From Liopterus haemorrhoidalis (Eukaryota; Arthropoda; Insecta; Coleoptera; Dytiscidae), in the NCBI GenBank assembly GCA_963971575.1, contig OZ020623.1:11286980-11350979 (forward strand): 64,000 nucleotides of DNA, given 5' to 3'. Each line of letters begins with the position of its first letter. Position 1 is the first letter of the stretch. The notes beneath the pieces were generated by a model. The model had not been told where the DNA came from. It did no database searches and saw only the letters and a list, made by a program, of their open reading frames with translations. The translations under genes and the position numbers were made by a program. This document shows, piece by piece, positions 10,573 through 21,555 of the stretch.

Positions 10573-11324
10573 GGGTGCGCACAACCGTACAATTTCCTAT
10601 ACAAGACTAACAACCTGAAATAAAATTAGTAACATCCTATACATCAAAATTTTCAGCAAATTTTTATCTACCTAATAGGATATTTTTAATTGTCAAAAGA
10701 AATGTCATATAATTGTTAATAAACAACTTGCGTTATAGACGCCATCTTGTAAACCATTCGACGCATATTTGTGTACCATGCGGCAAATTGTAGCTAAAGC
10801 TCCATTCTACAAATATGTATGGAGATAATTTGTTCTATTGTGAAAATTACTTATAGTTATTGTACTTGGTAATCTACTTTTGCCACCACCTCGAATCTGC
10901 CGCGGTTCTCAATATAGGTGCGGCGGATAAAAATGATTCATTTTATGTAAAGAATTCTTGTACCAAGTGGCATTTCATTATCATCAAGTAAAATATTTTT
11001 CGACGAAGGCTCTAAACTACAAATAATCATGTCGAAAAAAATGTTAACGTATTATTTGAACATTTCTACACAAAACTATATAAATATAAAAATTATTGGA
11101 AACCCGCAAATATATTTAAAAAATTACAGAACATTGTTGTGTTATACCTATTATTAAGTTATTTAACAATAACATTTTTACAATAATTTTTTCTACAATT
11201 AAAAATATCCTATTAGATAGATAAAAATTCTGTGCAAAATTTGATGTATAGATTGTCACTAATTTTATTTCAGATTGCTAGTTTTGTATAAGAAACTAAT
11301 AATCTTTGGGGGTTGCACGTAGCG
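10573..11324. mobile_element. TTAA-flanked inverted-repeat element, copy 1
   Basis: About 750 bp, flanked by TTAA at 10569-10572 and 11325-11328. The outer ~130 bp of each side are imperfect inverted repeats (both contain CTGAAATAAAATTAGT and AATAGGATATTTTTAATTGT). No coding capacity. TTAA duplication fits piggyBac-like or Kolobok-like non-autonomous elements; which one is unresolved. A close copy is at 14352-15102. Confidence 0.8.
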
Positions 11325-11328
11325 TTAA

Positions 11329-11736
11329 GGAACGGAAAGTAGTTTTTTTAAATTTTTGGAGTATGCTTGTAAGTATTTTTAAATTTAAATTTTATTTTAA
11401 TACATGTCACAAACAAAAGGAAGCTTAAAAGTTTTTTAAAACTTGATCATTTTTTTATTTAAAGAGAAACTTTTACATTTGCCTTTGTTAACTTTATAAT
11501 ACTTTAGAGATATGAAATATATAAATTTCCTACCTTATTATATATTAGGAAGGCTCAGAAACCAAGGAACACAAAAAAAAAAAAACTTCGGGAAACTTGA
11601 GTTGAAACTTGAAAGGTAGTAAATAGTAAATTATGAATTTTATGTTAAATATTTTACTTTTCTTGTTTCTTTTAACTGATAAAAAATTTATTATTATTTA
11701 GTTTAATATGGGACATACGAAAACAAATTGAAACTC
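11329..11736. other. No recognisable feature
   Basis: AT-rich, no reading frame or repeat recognised. Confidence 0.45.
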
Positions 11737-11739
11737 TTA

Positions 11740-11875
11740 GGGTCGGTTTCTGAAAGCTTAGCAGAGTTTAATCTTTTGGTTAAACTCGGTTACAATATAA
11801 CACTCCCATAAGTAACCATAGCAACGATTTTCTAACTATTTGGTTATAGTTAACTAAGCTTTCAGAAACCGACCC
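11740..11875. mobile_element. 136-bp MITE with TTA duplication
   Basis: Starts GGGTCGGTTTCTGAAAGCTT and ends with its inverse; flanked by TTA at 11737-11739 and 11876-11878. Size, GGG...CCC ends and a 3-bp TTA duplication suggest a PIF/Harbinger-type MITE. A diverged reverse copy is at 57886-58010. Confidence 0.8.
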
Positions 11876-11894
11876 TTAGTATACAACGAATAAA

Positions 11895-12015
11895 AATGAT
11901 TATCAAAAAAATATTCTTCCACATTCAGCATTCTGTTAGCTTCTTACAATTATTAAATAACCACAAACTCTGAAATGTGTGAAAATTAAAAATTCCCACT
12001 TAATTTTTGTACCTA
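11895..12015 (+). repeat. TCE terminal fragment
   Basis: Hairpin-end piece of a diverged TCE: on the minus strand TTTTCACACATTTCAGAG then GTAAGAAGCTAACAGAATGC, matching the left flank of TCE-D (27064-27150). Confidence 0.45.
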
Positions 12016-12461
12016 ACTAGGTATGCTGTTTCCTAGTTCATCCTTGTTTTAAAATGCTGAAAACTTTTCTCTGTAAACATTTGTTGAACATCCTGCTTTG
12101 AAAAAGGATAAATTAAGTTACATGAATGTTACAGGAACATTGCATTTCTCACTGAATTTTACTAAAATGTTTTTTAACTTCGTTGAACCAAAGCTCGTTA
12201 ACTTCTGACATCTGTCAATAAAACGGTAGAACTATCATTGTTGGTTAAAAGCAATCAATAGCACTTTGGATTATATCACAAGAGAACAAACTTAATCTTA
12301 CCATACATGAATTAATCCTCAACTTTCACCAATTCTAGTTTTGTATTTTTGACCACATCGTTAACAGACGTATGTTTTGTCAGGATGGTAGTGTCATCTG
12401 CGTAAAGTAAGAGGGACATTCAATAATTAAAGAGACAAATTGATGTAGAAAAAAAAAAAAA

Positions 12462-13493
12462 AATTATGTGAAGTGTGAATCTTCACACATTTCTGGGTTT
12501 TGCAGGTATTTAGTAACTGAATGATGATTATTTGGGATGCCAAAACAAATTTTATGTCAAAATATTTTTTTATGAATTTTAATTCGAATCCCTAGTACCA
12601 TTATTTAAGTTTCTAAATATGTACAGTATTTTATTTATACAGCAAGGTTCAGTAAGATTTTTAAAATTGCGCCTATGGCTTCCATTGGTTGCTTATATCA
12701 TAAGTCCCGCCCTCTGATTTCGTCAAACAGAATTAAATTATAATTTCAACACTTCCCACTGGTTATTAAATTTACGCTTTTAAAAAATAAATGCAACATT
12801 TACCAAAATATAACTAGAATTTTTGACAAAATAGAAATGCAAAAAAAAAAACAGAAAAAAATAAAATTAACAGGATTCGAACTCTGCAACGTTCGCACTG
12901 CAATTTACAAAGTGCGTTACGAAACCATCTGAGCTACCAGAGTTTCTTATCTGAAGTGTTACATAGCGAATTAAATATTTAACATATTTTAGTTAAAAAC
13001 ACAAAAAATTTTCCGAAAACATAATCTGATCAAAAATTCCTGTTGTACTATTCCGGTTCACACCAATGTACATTACTTAGAATTTTTTCAGATTTTTAGT
13101 TTAAACCATCTGGGCTACAGGGTGTGGGACAAAAAATTTTTTGCACAATTTTGGCAAAAATCGCATCAAAATAATTTATTTTGCAAAAATAAAATTTTGA
13201 TCGTTAATCCACGTACTAAGGGCTTTCATTTGATACCCTACTCAGAATTTTAAAAAAATATTTTTTTTTTGATGAGCACATTTTGGTTTATATTTTTAGG
13301 GAGATATGTTTTTTAGATGTTTTAGTATTTTTCCTATGTGTCGGTCAAAGAGTTGTATAAGCATGCCAAATTTCAACTCTCTAGGTTTAGCCGTTTGGCT
13401 ACAATTTTTACCGAACAGACAGACAGACAGACAGACAGACGACAAAATGACGGTATAAGGGTTTTTTGGTCATACCTACAAAACCCTAAAAAT
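12462..13493 (-). mobile_element. tRNA-cassette element TCE-C (subfamily II)
   Basis: Reverse full-framework copy: hairpin GTGTGAATCTTCACAC near 12474, subfamily II body (CTATGGCTTCCATTGG), tRNA-like cassette 12867-12945, fixed module, CAGA microsatellite 13417-13441, end CCCTAAAAA. Inserted in the A-rich run next to the mar-4 left terminus. Confidence 0.75.
12867..12945 (-). pseudogene. tRNA-like cassette in TCE-C (Tyr-like)
   Basis: Minus strand shows a good A box (GGTAGCTCAGATGG) and B box (GAGTTCGAATCCTG) at tRNA spacing. The anticodon region TTTGTAAAT recalls the tRNA-Tyr loop with GTA, and flanking bases GCACT/AGTGC could pair. No intact acceptor stem seen. Confidence 0.55.
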
Positions 13494-13548
13494 GTGTATT
13501 TTTACAAAATGAGACTTTTACTACTTCTCAACTTAATCCCCACGAATA

Positions 13549-14223
13549 TTAATACACTTGTCCCAACGATGAACTAGTTTTTTTACACTTGATGCAAAGA
13601 AATCTTTGTCTTGTTTGAGCCAGTTTTCCTAAATTCTTTGACTTGATGTTGCTGAACTTTTTTCCACGTAATGCCTCCTTGAGTGGACCAAACAAATGAA
13701 AATCAGTGAGAGCCAAATTTGGACTGTAGGGAGGATAAGGTAGTATCTCCCAACCCATTTCTTCAATGGTTTTTTGGGTCAGCTTGGCGGTATGAGGGCG
13801 AGCATTGTCGTGGACCCACATTGCACTTGTTTTGCTGTACTTGAGCTTGTCATTGATAACATGAAGAACTCTGCCAACACTTACTGCAACTTATTTTGCT
13901 ATATCTTCAACAGTAATACGTCGGTCTTCACGAATAATGTCGTCAATACGGGTTTCAAACGAAGGAGTTGACACTTCAACTGGGCGGCCAGGACGTTGCT
14001 CGTCAGTCACATAAGTTCAACCATTTTTGAATTGTTCTACCCACTCATAAAAATTTCCGCCATTCATACAACTTTCACCATTCTGTAAAATCATTCGAGA
14101 AAAGATTTTAGCTGGTTTTTCACCTTCAGAAAGCAAAAACCGGATCACTGAACGTTTTTCAACTAATGTGGAAACTTCAAGTGGGCATGCTATCTTTAAA
14201 TGAAATTTTGAGGTTATAAACAA
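13549..14223 (-). pseudogene. mar-4 transposase, internally deleted
   Basis: N-terminal part (VEKRSVIRFLLSEGEKPAKI, FYEWVEQFKNG, stop, TYVTDEQRPGRP, ITVEDIAK) runs to about 13840 and is joined directly to the C-terminal part MWVHDNARPHTAKL ... PPYSPNLALTDFHLFGPLK. The first catalytic aspartate region is missing, so no active enzyme is possible. The VHDN and TDFHLF motifs mark the second and third DD34D positions. Confidence 0.85.
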
Positions 14224-14351
14224 AACAATTTTTATCCGTCAGGTGTTCTCAGCTCATCCCAGTGATGCCAACCTCAAGTCATGAAAGTACCAAACTCTAC
14301 AAACCGTTTTTTTTTTTGTTTTTTTTTTTTTACATCAATTTGACTCTTTAA

Positions 14352-15102
14352 GGATGCGCACAACCGTACAGTTTCTTATACAAGACTAACAACCTGAAAT
14401 AAAAATAGTAACAAGCTATATATCAAAATTTTCAGCGAATTTTTATCTATCTAATAGGATATTTTTAATTGTAAAAAGAACTGTCATGTAATTGTAAATA
14501 AACAAATTGCGTAATAGACTCCATCTTGTAAACCATTCGACGCATATTTGTGTACCATGCGGCAAATGTAGCTAAAGCTCCATTCTACAAATATGTTTGG
14601 AGATAATTTGTTCTATTGTGAAAATTACTTATAGTTACTGTACTTGGTAATCTACTTTTGCCGCCACCTCGAATCTGCCGCGGTTCTTAATATAGGTGCT
14701 GCTGATAAAACTGATTTATTTTATATAAAGAATACTTGTACCAAGTGGTATTTCATTATCATCAAGTATAATATTTTTCGACGAAGGCTCTAAACTATAA
14801 ACAATCATGTAGAAAAAAATGTTGACGTATTATTTGAACATTTCTACACAAAACTATATAAATATAAAAATTATTTGAAAACCGCAAATATATTTAAAAA
14901 ATTACAGAACATTATTGTGTGATACCTATTATTAAGTTATTGAGCAATAACATTTTTACAATAATTTTTTCTACAATCAAATATATCCTATTAGATAGAT
15001 AAAAATTCTGTACAAAATTTGAGGTATAGATTGTCACTAATTTTATTTCGGATTGTTAGTTTTGTATAAGAAATTAAAAATCTCTGGGGGTTGTACGTAG
15101 CG
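14352..15102. mobile_element. TTAA-flanked inverted-repeat element, copy 2
   Basis: Close copy of 10573-11324, flanked by TTAA at 14348-14351 and 15103-15106. The target TTAA is part of the mar-4 right terminus, so this element arrived after the mariner. Confidence 0.85.
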
Positions 15103-15330
15103 TTAATTATTGAATGTCTCTCGTATAACTTTGACACTTTCAGTAAGCAAATTTGGGAGGTCATTGATATAAACAATTTAAAAAAAATTAAAAAACGGGC
15201 CCAAAATTCCACCCTGACAAACACCAAAATTGACCTTCCTATATGCAGAATCTACGTCATTCAATATGTAGATACCAAGCGAGCAAACCCATGTTTACGC
15301 GATATAGAACCAGTTCGCTAATGTGGTCCC

Positions 15331-15829
15331 AGTTTTAAATCTACGAAACTCTAAAAATGGTGATTATGTAATAGACATAAATCGGACTAAAATAAATATA
15401 ATGCAAAGTGTCACATTTGGCTGTACTAAAAAGCTTTTTAAGTAAAAAATCTTTAAAAGCCTTATTACTAAATTTTCCAATATTCAATATTTCTATTCAA
15501 ATATTTCTATGTGTCAATTTACCGTCAATTCTGTCAATTTAAAACTCTTGTGAATATTCTGATTTAAAATTCTACTCTTTATCATTGACAGTAATTTATT
15601 GAAAACTTCCATTAAGCCACAATACTGTAAATTTGGAAACATATTCTTACAATAACAGAGTTAAGTAGAGTAACGAATGAATTCGTATTACTTGCACGTA
15701 CATATCTGTCCACGAATTGCTTAATTTTCTGCCTAAATATTTTCTTTGAGTACCGGAAAAAGTGAGATTTGGTGTTAGAGATTTTATTTTTATTTTATTA
15801 CAGTGAAAAACTAAATTATCAATTGTTGG
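15331..15829. other. No clear feature
   Basis: AT-rich; may include more eroded LINE sequence on the minus strand, but no motif supports it. Confidence 0.4.
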
Positions 15830-16400
15830 CATCAGGAGAGACAAGAAAATAGTACTTTTGGAGGTATTGAATAGACATAGGAGAAGCAGAAACAAAGAGA
15901 AACGGAGGTACAAATACAGTAGAAGAATTGAGAAGGAGGGATAAGGAGGTACAGGAACAGAAAAGAACAAACAGAATAGACAAATCGCGGATTGTGAAAA
16001 GATATAAAGAGATAATAGTGATTGGAATACCGTGATACTTGAAGGGGAAAAGAGGAAGATCAGGGGGTAGAGTCAGGAGGATAGTGAGGCTGAGATGCGG
16101 CAACGAAGAGAGGAACAATAGGTACTGGGCAAAGCCAGAGGACAAGCTCTGCAGAACGTGCAAGGAAAATGAGTAAACCTTGGAGCATTTAGCTAAGAAT
16201 TGCAAGGAGATGGTAGTCTGAGAAGAAGAGATAAAGGAACTGATGAGCGAGGAGGGCCAGGGAAAAAGATGAGCGAGAGAATTGGAGGCAAGAAGGAAGG
16301 AGATCGGAGAGGGAAACTGGAATGAGAATAGGAAGAAATATTGGGTCACCGGAGGAAGAATTAAGAAATGAGATAAAATATGATAAACGTGTTACTATAC
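15830..16400 (+). pseudogene. LINE 3' end with cysteine-rich C-terminus
   Basis: Plus strand encodes, with stops, RLRCGNEERNNRYWAKPEDK, LCRTCKENE and TLEHLAKNCKE: the C-x2-C ... H ... C knuckle found at the C-terminus of some insect LINE ORF2 proteins. It is followed by an AAAT tail (16405-16526), supporting a retrotransposon 3' end. The long open frame on the minus strand here is a shadow. Confidence 0.65.
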
Positions 16401-16404
16401 AAAC

Positions 16405-16526
<122 letters not shown>

Positions 16527-16624
16527 ATGATAAATTTTTATATACCATATGTTAATTTTGAATAAATAGCGACTTGCGAGTTCACTCTACGGAAGACATT
16601 AAAGAATTTTGAATGAAGTTGAAG

Positions 16625-17530
16625 TACGAGATGTGTAAATTAAGTAACCGAACTGGCGACATAGCCTTTGATCTGGCAATATTTGGGACGCGGAACTTAG
16701 AGGGGCGACAGATGAACATGTTATACGCCTTCAGTTCGAGTTTGAACTCGCTAGAGTAATTTTGTTGTCCTTAGAGATTTTTGTCGTGAAACAGTTTCTT
16801 CTACTGCATTCTAAAAATGAGTGACATTCATTTCGAGCAACGGTGTGCTATCAGGTTTTGTTTCTGACTTGGGCACAGTGCAACGGAAACTTTTACAAAA
16901 CTTCAGCAGGCCTACGGAGACACTGTTTTGTCAAGGACCCAGGATTTTTGGTGGAAGGCAATTTCAGAAGGAAGAGAGTTGATTAAGCAAGATTAATCAA
17001 GCAGCGAAAGGCCTTCATCTTCAAGAACTCATGAAAATGTCGACAGAATCCGGGATCTTGTGCGTTCAGATCGTCTGTTGACAGTCAGAATGATTGGGGA
17101 AGAGTTGAATTTAATACACTACCGTTCATCAGATTTTGACCAATGAATTGAAGATGAGAAAAATTACCCTTGTCCCACATAAATTTCAATAAACGAGTTT
17201 TCGGCCAGTAAAAACATTCCTATGGTTCCTCAGCCTCCTTATTCGCCTGACTTGAGTCCTTGTGACTTTTTTCTGTTCCCAAGATTGAAAAATCACCTCA
17301 AGGGACGTCATTTTGGGACACTCAAAAACATTCAAAAGTCCGTAACCAACCAGCTGAAAGTTATTCCAGTATCCGAGTTCCAGCACTGCTAAGAGGATTG
17401 GAAGAAACGTCTCTAGCTTTGTGTAGCTACCCAAAAAGATTATTTTGAGGGAGACAATATTGAATTGTAATTTTATTCGAATAAAAAAATTAAAAATACC
17501 AGTCCGGTTACTTAATTTACTCACCTCGTA
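16625..17530 (+). mobile_element. mar-1 mariner, internally deleted
   Basis: Inverted termini beginning TACGAG with shared core TAAATTAAGTAACCG and TA at both ends; 906 bp. The transposase remnant starts at ATG 16817 (MSDIHFEQRCAIRF), keeps the helix-turn-helix and passes near 17185 directly to NIPMVPQPPYSPDLSPCDFF, so the segment with the first two catalytic aspartates is absent. Several stops. The same deletion junction (ATTTCAATAAACGAG) occurs at 55148, meaning the deleted form itself multiplied. Confidence 0.85.
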
Positions 17531-17559
17531 TTTACATAAATGCCAAATACATTATTATT

Positions 17560-17712
17560 ATATTTTCGATTCATATACATATGTGTCCACCAGCATTTTT
17601 GATAACTACTTCACAGAGTTTAAGCATTCTATTTTACACTCTTCTTGCAAAATTTTCCACAAGTGTTCTTTATAAGTGGGGGACACTTTTCTCACCATTC
17701 TGACCAATTCAC
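17560..17712 (-). pseudogene. Tc1/mariner-type transposase C-terminal scrap
   Basis: Minus strand, with stops, reads LVENFARRV ... CEVVIKNAGGHI, resembling the usual C-terminal end of Tc1-type transposases (R-x-V ... GGH). Too short to place in a family. Confidence 0.4.
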
Positions 17713-18029
17713 ATGAGTGAGTTAACTCGACGAGATCATCGTGCAATAATTTTGCACAATTTAAAACGTGGTTTGTCTGCGGAAGGGTGTATCTCGAATG
17801 TTTACTATTTTTTCTGAGAATTGTCCAAGTCGGAGCATAGTGTTTCGTTGGTGTAAACAATTTCAAAGAGAAATTTCCAGCACTGCTATGAGGATTGGAA
17901 GAACCGTCTCCAGTACTGTGTGGCTTCCCAAAGAAGTTATTTTGAGGGAGACAATATTGAATAGTAATTCTATTCGAATAAAAAAAAAATTTAAATCAGT
18001 CCGGCTACTTAATTACACACCTCGTATGG
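17713..18029 (+). pseudogene. Chimeric mariner fragment
   Basis: 17713-17876 encodes the N-terminus of a different mariner (MSELTRRDHRAIILHNLKRG, then after a shift NCPSRSIVFRWCKQFQRE). At 17877 it switches to the mar-1 3' end (CACTGCTATGAGGATTGG) and runs to a mar-1 inverted terminus ending CACCTCGTA at 18027. Two families are joined with no gap. Confidence 0.65.
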
Positions 18030-18387
18030 CATGTTTGGTCAGCATTAATACTTTCTCGTAAGAATTAAAGACAGGCAGACAGTAGCATTGAAATTGTGAT
18101 GAGAATATTATAGTTGAAAAGAGATTTTATAAATTAAAAATGTATTCATTACAGAAGATTGAAGAAATAAGTTTTCTCAAGGACCACTATAGAATTTGCT
18201 AATTCTAAAACCAATTTTGACTACAGAAAATTAGTTTTCTAACACAAGTTGGAATGTTATTCAAAAGCACTTCTTATGCATTTTGCGTGTATTTCATTCC
18301 ATCACTTGTTATGGAATAACTATTCCATACTTGTTGTCTTTTGTTTTGTAGGGTTACATTAAGATATATGTAATGTTTACATTAAAT
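18030..18387. other. No recognisable feature
   Basis: AT-rich sequence before the LINE target duplication; nothing identified. Confidence 0.45.
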
Positions 18388-18399
18388 AAATGCAACATA
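18388..18399. repeat. LINE target site duplication, left
   Basis: AAATGCAACATA, repeated exactly at 19580-19591 on the other side of the LINE. Confidence 0.85.
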
Positions 18400-19579
18400 C
18401 TTACTTACTTACTTAATCGTTGAGCCCTTTTACCATCACTGGTGTCGGGCTTTGTATGTAGAGTTTGCTACTTGTACTTGTTCTCTTCTTTCGTGGGAGA
18501 ACGACGCCACAGCTCTTTACATTCACTCCTATTCTTCGTCCTACTTTTCGCTCCATTCCAGGTGATGTCTCTTCTCTCTATTGCACTTTTGATTTCGTCA
18601 CTCCACTCCTTTCTCGGTCTTCCTCGGCGTCTTCCTTTAGTTACTTTGGTCTCGAAAACTTTCTTCGTGTCTCTACTATCTTCCATCCTTTGAGTATGAC
18701 CGTACCACCTAAGTTGCCCTTCTTCTATTACTTCTTCTACTGGTTTGGTTCTCAGTTCTTCTCTATATTCTGCGTTCCTTATTCTGTCCAATTTTGTCTT
18801 TCCCTTGATCTTTCGTAGGAACTTCATTTCACTAGTTCTTATTCTGCTTCTTAGCTTCTCCGTTGTTGTCCAAGCCTCTGACCCATATGTCAGCACTGGT
18901 ATGGCCACTTTCTTAAATATCTGGACTCTTTCTTCAGTCGGAATTTCCCGTTCTGCCAAGAAACAGTTCTTAATGCTATTAACTAGCCTGCCAGCAGATC
19001 CAACTCGTTCCGTTATTTCTCGATCTATTTTTCCGTCTGCTGAAAAAACGGATCCTAGATATTTGAAATGCTTGACCTGTTCTATGGGGTTTCCTTCTAA
19101 TTTAATGAGCTGTTTCACCGGTCTTGTACTTATGACCATACTTTTGGTTTTTTCGCATCTTATTTTCATGTTGATCATGCCTAGCCAGTAATTATAAATA
19201 TCAATGTTAACTTGTAGACTTTCCTCATTGTTGGCAATTAGGACCTTGTCGTCTGCATAGCACAGCTCTGAGATGGTAACCTTGTTCATTATCCAATACC
19301 CTACAGAATATTTATGTATTTATTTTCTTGCGTTTTTAATGGCTGTATCGAGTACTATTGTAAACAGCAGTGGGTTCAATATACATCCTTGTCTTAGACC
19401 GATTATCGTTTCAAAAAAACTAGACCGGCAGTTGTTGGTTTGTACATAGCATTTTGTTCCGTCATATAGGCTTTGCACTCCTGCTTCAAGATAATCCTCT
19501 ACTCCTCTAGATCTGAGTACACTCCATACATCATCTCGCTTTATCCTGCCGTATGCTTTCTCTAGGTCTACGAAGCAGC
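18400..19579 (-). mobile_element. RTE-like LINE, 5' truncated, with target duplications
   Basis: Bounded by 12-bp direct repeats and a tail of repeated TTAC at 18400-18414 (AGTA on the coding strand). The reading frame begins at the truncation point with RT palm sequence (VDLEKAYGRIKRDDVW, GLRQGCILNPLLF), passes one stop near 19310, then ELCYADDKVLIANN with the catalytic YADD. A 273-codon open stretch (19289-18468) follows with LTYGSEAWTTTEKLRSRIRT, QLRWYGHTQRM and RRRGRPRKEWSDEI, the C-terminal arrangement I associate with RTE-type elements. Reverse transcriptase; endonuclease missing. Confidence 0.9.
18468..19289 (-). pseudogene. RT C-terminal reading frame of the LINE
   Basis: Open for 273 codons with no stop: YADD near residue 12, FKYLGSVFSADGKID near 75, RWYGHTQRMEDSRD near 195. 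The upstream palm is in the same frame but separated by one TAA near 19310, so the apparent start methionine is internal and not a real start. Plus-strand frames over the same bases are shadows. Confidence 0.85.
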
Positions 19580-19591
19580 AAATGCAACATA

Positions 19592-20313
19592 ACTTACTAA
19601 AAAGTACTACAATAGTGGCCGACGTGCGGCAAATTAAATTAAAATTAAAAAAATAATAAATAAAAAAATAAGTTTAATTATTTGATTAATTTGTTATGTT
19701 ATATAAATTATTTGTTGAGATAAAATGTTTGTTAAAATAATTATTTGTTATTTTTCTTTCTTTCTGGTGGTCGTGGAGAAAGTAGGGTCTGTGACTCGGT
19801 TGGCAGAGAAAATTCGATGCTCGTTGTTCCTCACACTCGCCTGTGGCTCCCACTCTGAATGTTCCACTCGCATCGAATTTCTCATTCCAACCTTGTTACA
19901 GAATATACTATTCTCGGAAAAAAGATTCATCTGAATAGTCATTAAAATATTTTAGATGTGGTTTCTACCTAAAATAATCAAATTACCAGTGTGATATATA
20001 TGTTGTAGTGTGAACATAGTCAAAATGTACAGCATGTTAATTTTTATTCTCCACCCTTTGCGTATATTCACATGCATTTCAATCATAATTTTGTGCAGGC
20101 AGCTCTAAACAAAGCAGTCAGTTCTGTTTTAGCACACATGTATACAACATGATGTGCACAGTCGCAATTGTTAACATTTATATTTTTTAATTAGTGCTAA
20201 TGGATGTCACGAAAAGATTTAGGTAACTGCAGAGGTTTCCAAAAGTTTCATAAAAACATAACAGATGGGAACATTTGTTTTAGAATCATCGATCTGTTTT
20301 GACTGATAATCAT
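19592..20313. other. No recognisable feature
   Basis: AT-rich left portion, more mixed composition from 19760 to 19900. Short overlapping frames on both strands show no family motif. Confidence 0.45.
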
Positions 20314-20577
20314 GTACGAGGGGCGATTGGAAAGTAATCGGCCTAGGCGAGAGTTTTCGCCACCAGTATCAAATCAATGTTGTTTTGCGTAAATATTAAC
20401 CTTTAAATGACTACTGTAAAATTTTCAACTAATTTCGTCATTTAGTTTGTGTTTGACAGTCATTGAAAGCGAACAACTTTTGTATTTATATAAAAATGAA
20501 TAAAATCGAATATCGTGCAGTGATTAGACATTTGTTTTTGAAAAAGAAAACGAAGATGAGATCAACACCAAATTGAA

Positions 20578-21555
20578 CAATAGGGGATACACATAAAATT
20601 TATATTTCCTTAAAACTACATTTTTTTGATATGTTAATGTTAGTTATATCACCTAATAAAACAAAAATCACATTTTAATTAATATTATAGCCAAATTTTT
20701 TAATTAAAATATTGTAAATTTGAAATAAGCCGACCACGGCGCGAAGGTTGCCGAGTAAATACGACTGAGTATGACGTCAAACGACTGGGGTTTGACACAG
20801 ATACAGCTACAACATAATCTTTACGTGTGTATATTGTATTGTTCGAGAGTTTTGTATTTGTTTTTAGACAATTTTTCACGCATTTATTATTAAAATGGTA
20901 GATAAAGATTTTGTTAGGGCTCATAATGATAATTTACCCAACATTGATGCATTTATGCACACAACATAAAGTTTACTTTTTTCTGAAATATCGGTTTTAT
21001 TTCGCCTCATAGCTTTCAGCCACAAATTTCGCATTTTCTGTTGTTTTTCGCCATCAGGTAATGATATAAATTGTTTTTTTGGATTTCTATTTAAACTATT
21101 GGTGCATATCGGTACTAAACAATATTTTCGACTATGTTTCGAAGTACTGGGGCCTGGATCTTCCATATTTTATATACTTTAATATAAAATTTAATTCAGT
21201 AAACATGTATAAATTGTTTTTATTTTTTATAGAATTAAACTTTATTTTAATTAAAATCACTCTAACTTTACATAACCTATAAAAGTTATACAAGCAAATA
21301 AGTTCACAACAGACTATGTAGGCTGCACGCTGTACACTGGGTAGGCTATACGCAGTACACTGGGTAGGCTAGTAGTGTACTGCGTCACTTAGAAGGGGTA
21401 TGACGTCACACGTCGTTTTCGCGCGCTACATATATTTATGATTTTATTAAGCCTTCAAAATAAAAATAAAAAAATGCAAAACTGTTATTTATGTTTATAT
21501 GCAACAAGAGGAATATAATAAAAAATTAAAATAACATCATGCCTATCCCCTATTG
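20578..21555. mobile_element. CAATAGGGG inverted-repeat element, copy 2
   Basis: Same termini and flanking non-coding sequence as copy 1 (978-1933), 978 bp. The exon-like peptide appears as MVDKDFVRAHNDNLPNIDAFM (20895-20960) without the stop of copy 1, but is then cut off and followed by a THAP-like frame on the opposite strand. Confidence 0.75.
20921..21166 (-). pseudogene. Truncated THAP-type zinc finger protein
   Basis: 81 codons: MEDPGPSTSKHSRKYCLVPI, then CTN, a basic stretch and WLKAMRRNKTDISEKSKLYV followed by VC. The C-x4-C start, a tryptophan about 30 residues on and a second cysteine pattern fit the THAP DNA-binding domain (C2-CH), but the closing C-x2-H pair is lost as the frame runs into the antisense of the other exon. 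THAP domains occur in P-element and Kolobok-type transposases, so this is probably element-encoded. Residues beyond VC are not authentic. Confidence 0.55.

Larger units (their letters stand above)
12408..15125 (-). mobile_element. mar-4 mariner with two nested insertions
   Basis: Inverted termini of about 38 bp: left TAAGAGGGACATTCAATAAT and the inverse of TACGAGAGACATTCAATAAT at the right, both continuing into AAATTGATGTA. TCE-C lies just inside the left terminus, and a TTAA MITE lies within the right terminus, at a TTAA belonging to the mariner repeat. The transposase remnant is at 13549-14223. Confidence 0.8.
12290..15330 (-). pseudogene. LINE reverse transcriptase, split by mar-4
   Basis: Minus-strand reverse transcriptase remnant. 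Right of mar-4 (15240-15126) it reads FGVCQGGILGPF then INDLPNLLTESVKV; left of mar-4 (12407-12290) it continues LYADDTTILTKHTSVND. Together these give the RT order GVPQG-like, INDLP, YADD. The mariner sits immediately before the YADD box. Stops and shifts are present, and both outer limits are uncertain. Confidence 0.7.

Noticed and set aside
15647..16349. Minus-strand frame of 176 codons rich in Leu and Ser
   Set aside because: Antisense of a purine-rich LINE C-terminus whose plus-strand translation shows the cysteine motif.
18442..19191. Plus-strand frames up to 148 codons
   Set aside because: Shadows of the minus-strand reverse transcriptase, which has YADD and other RT motifs.
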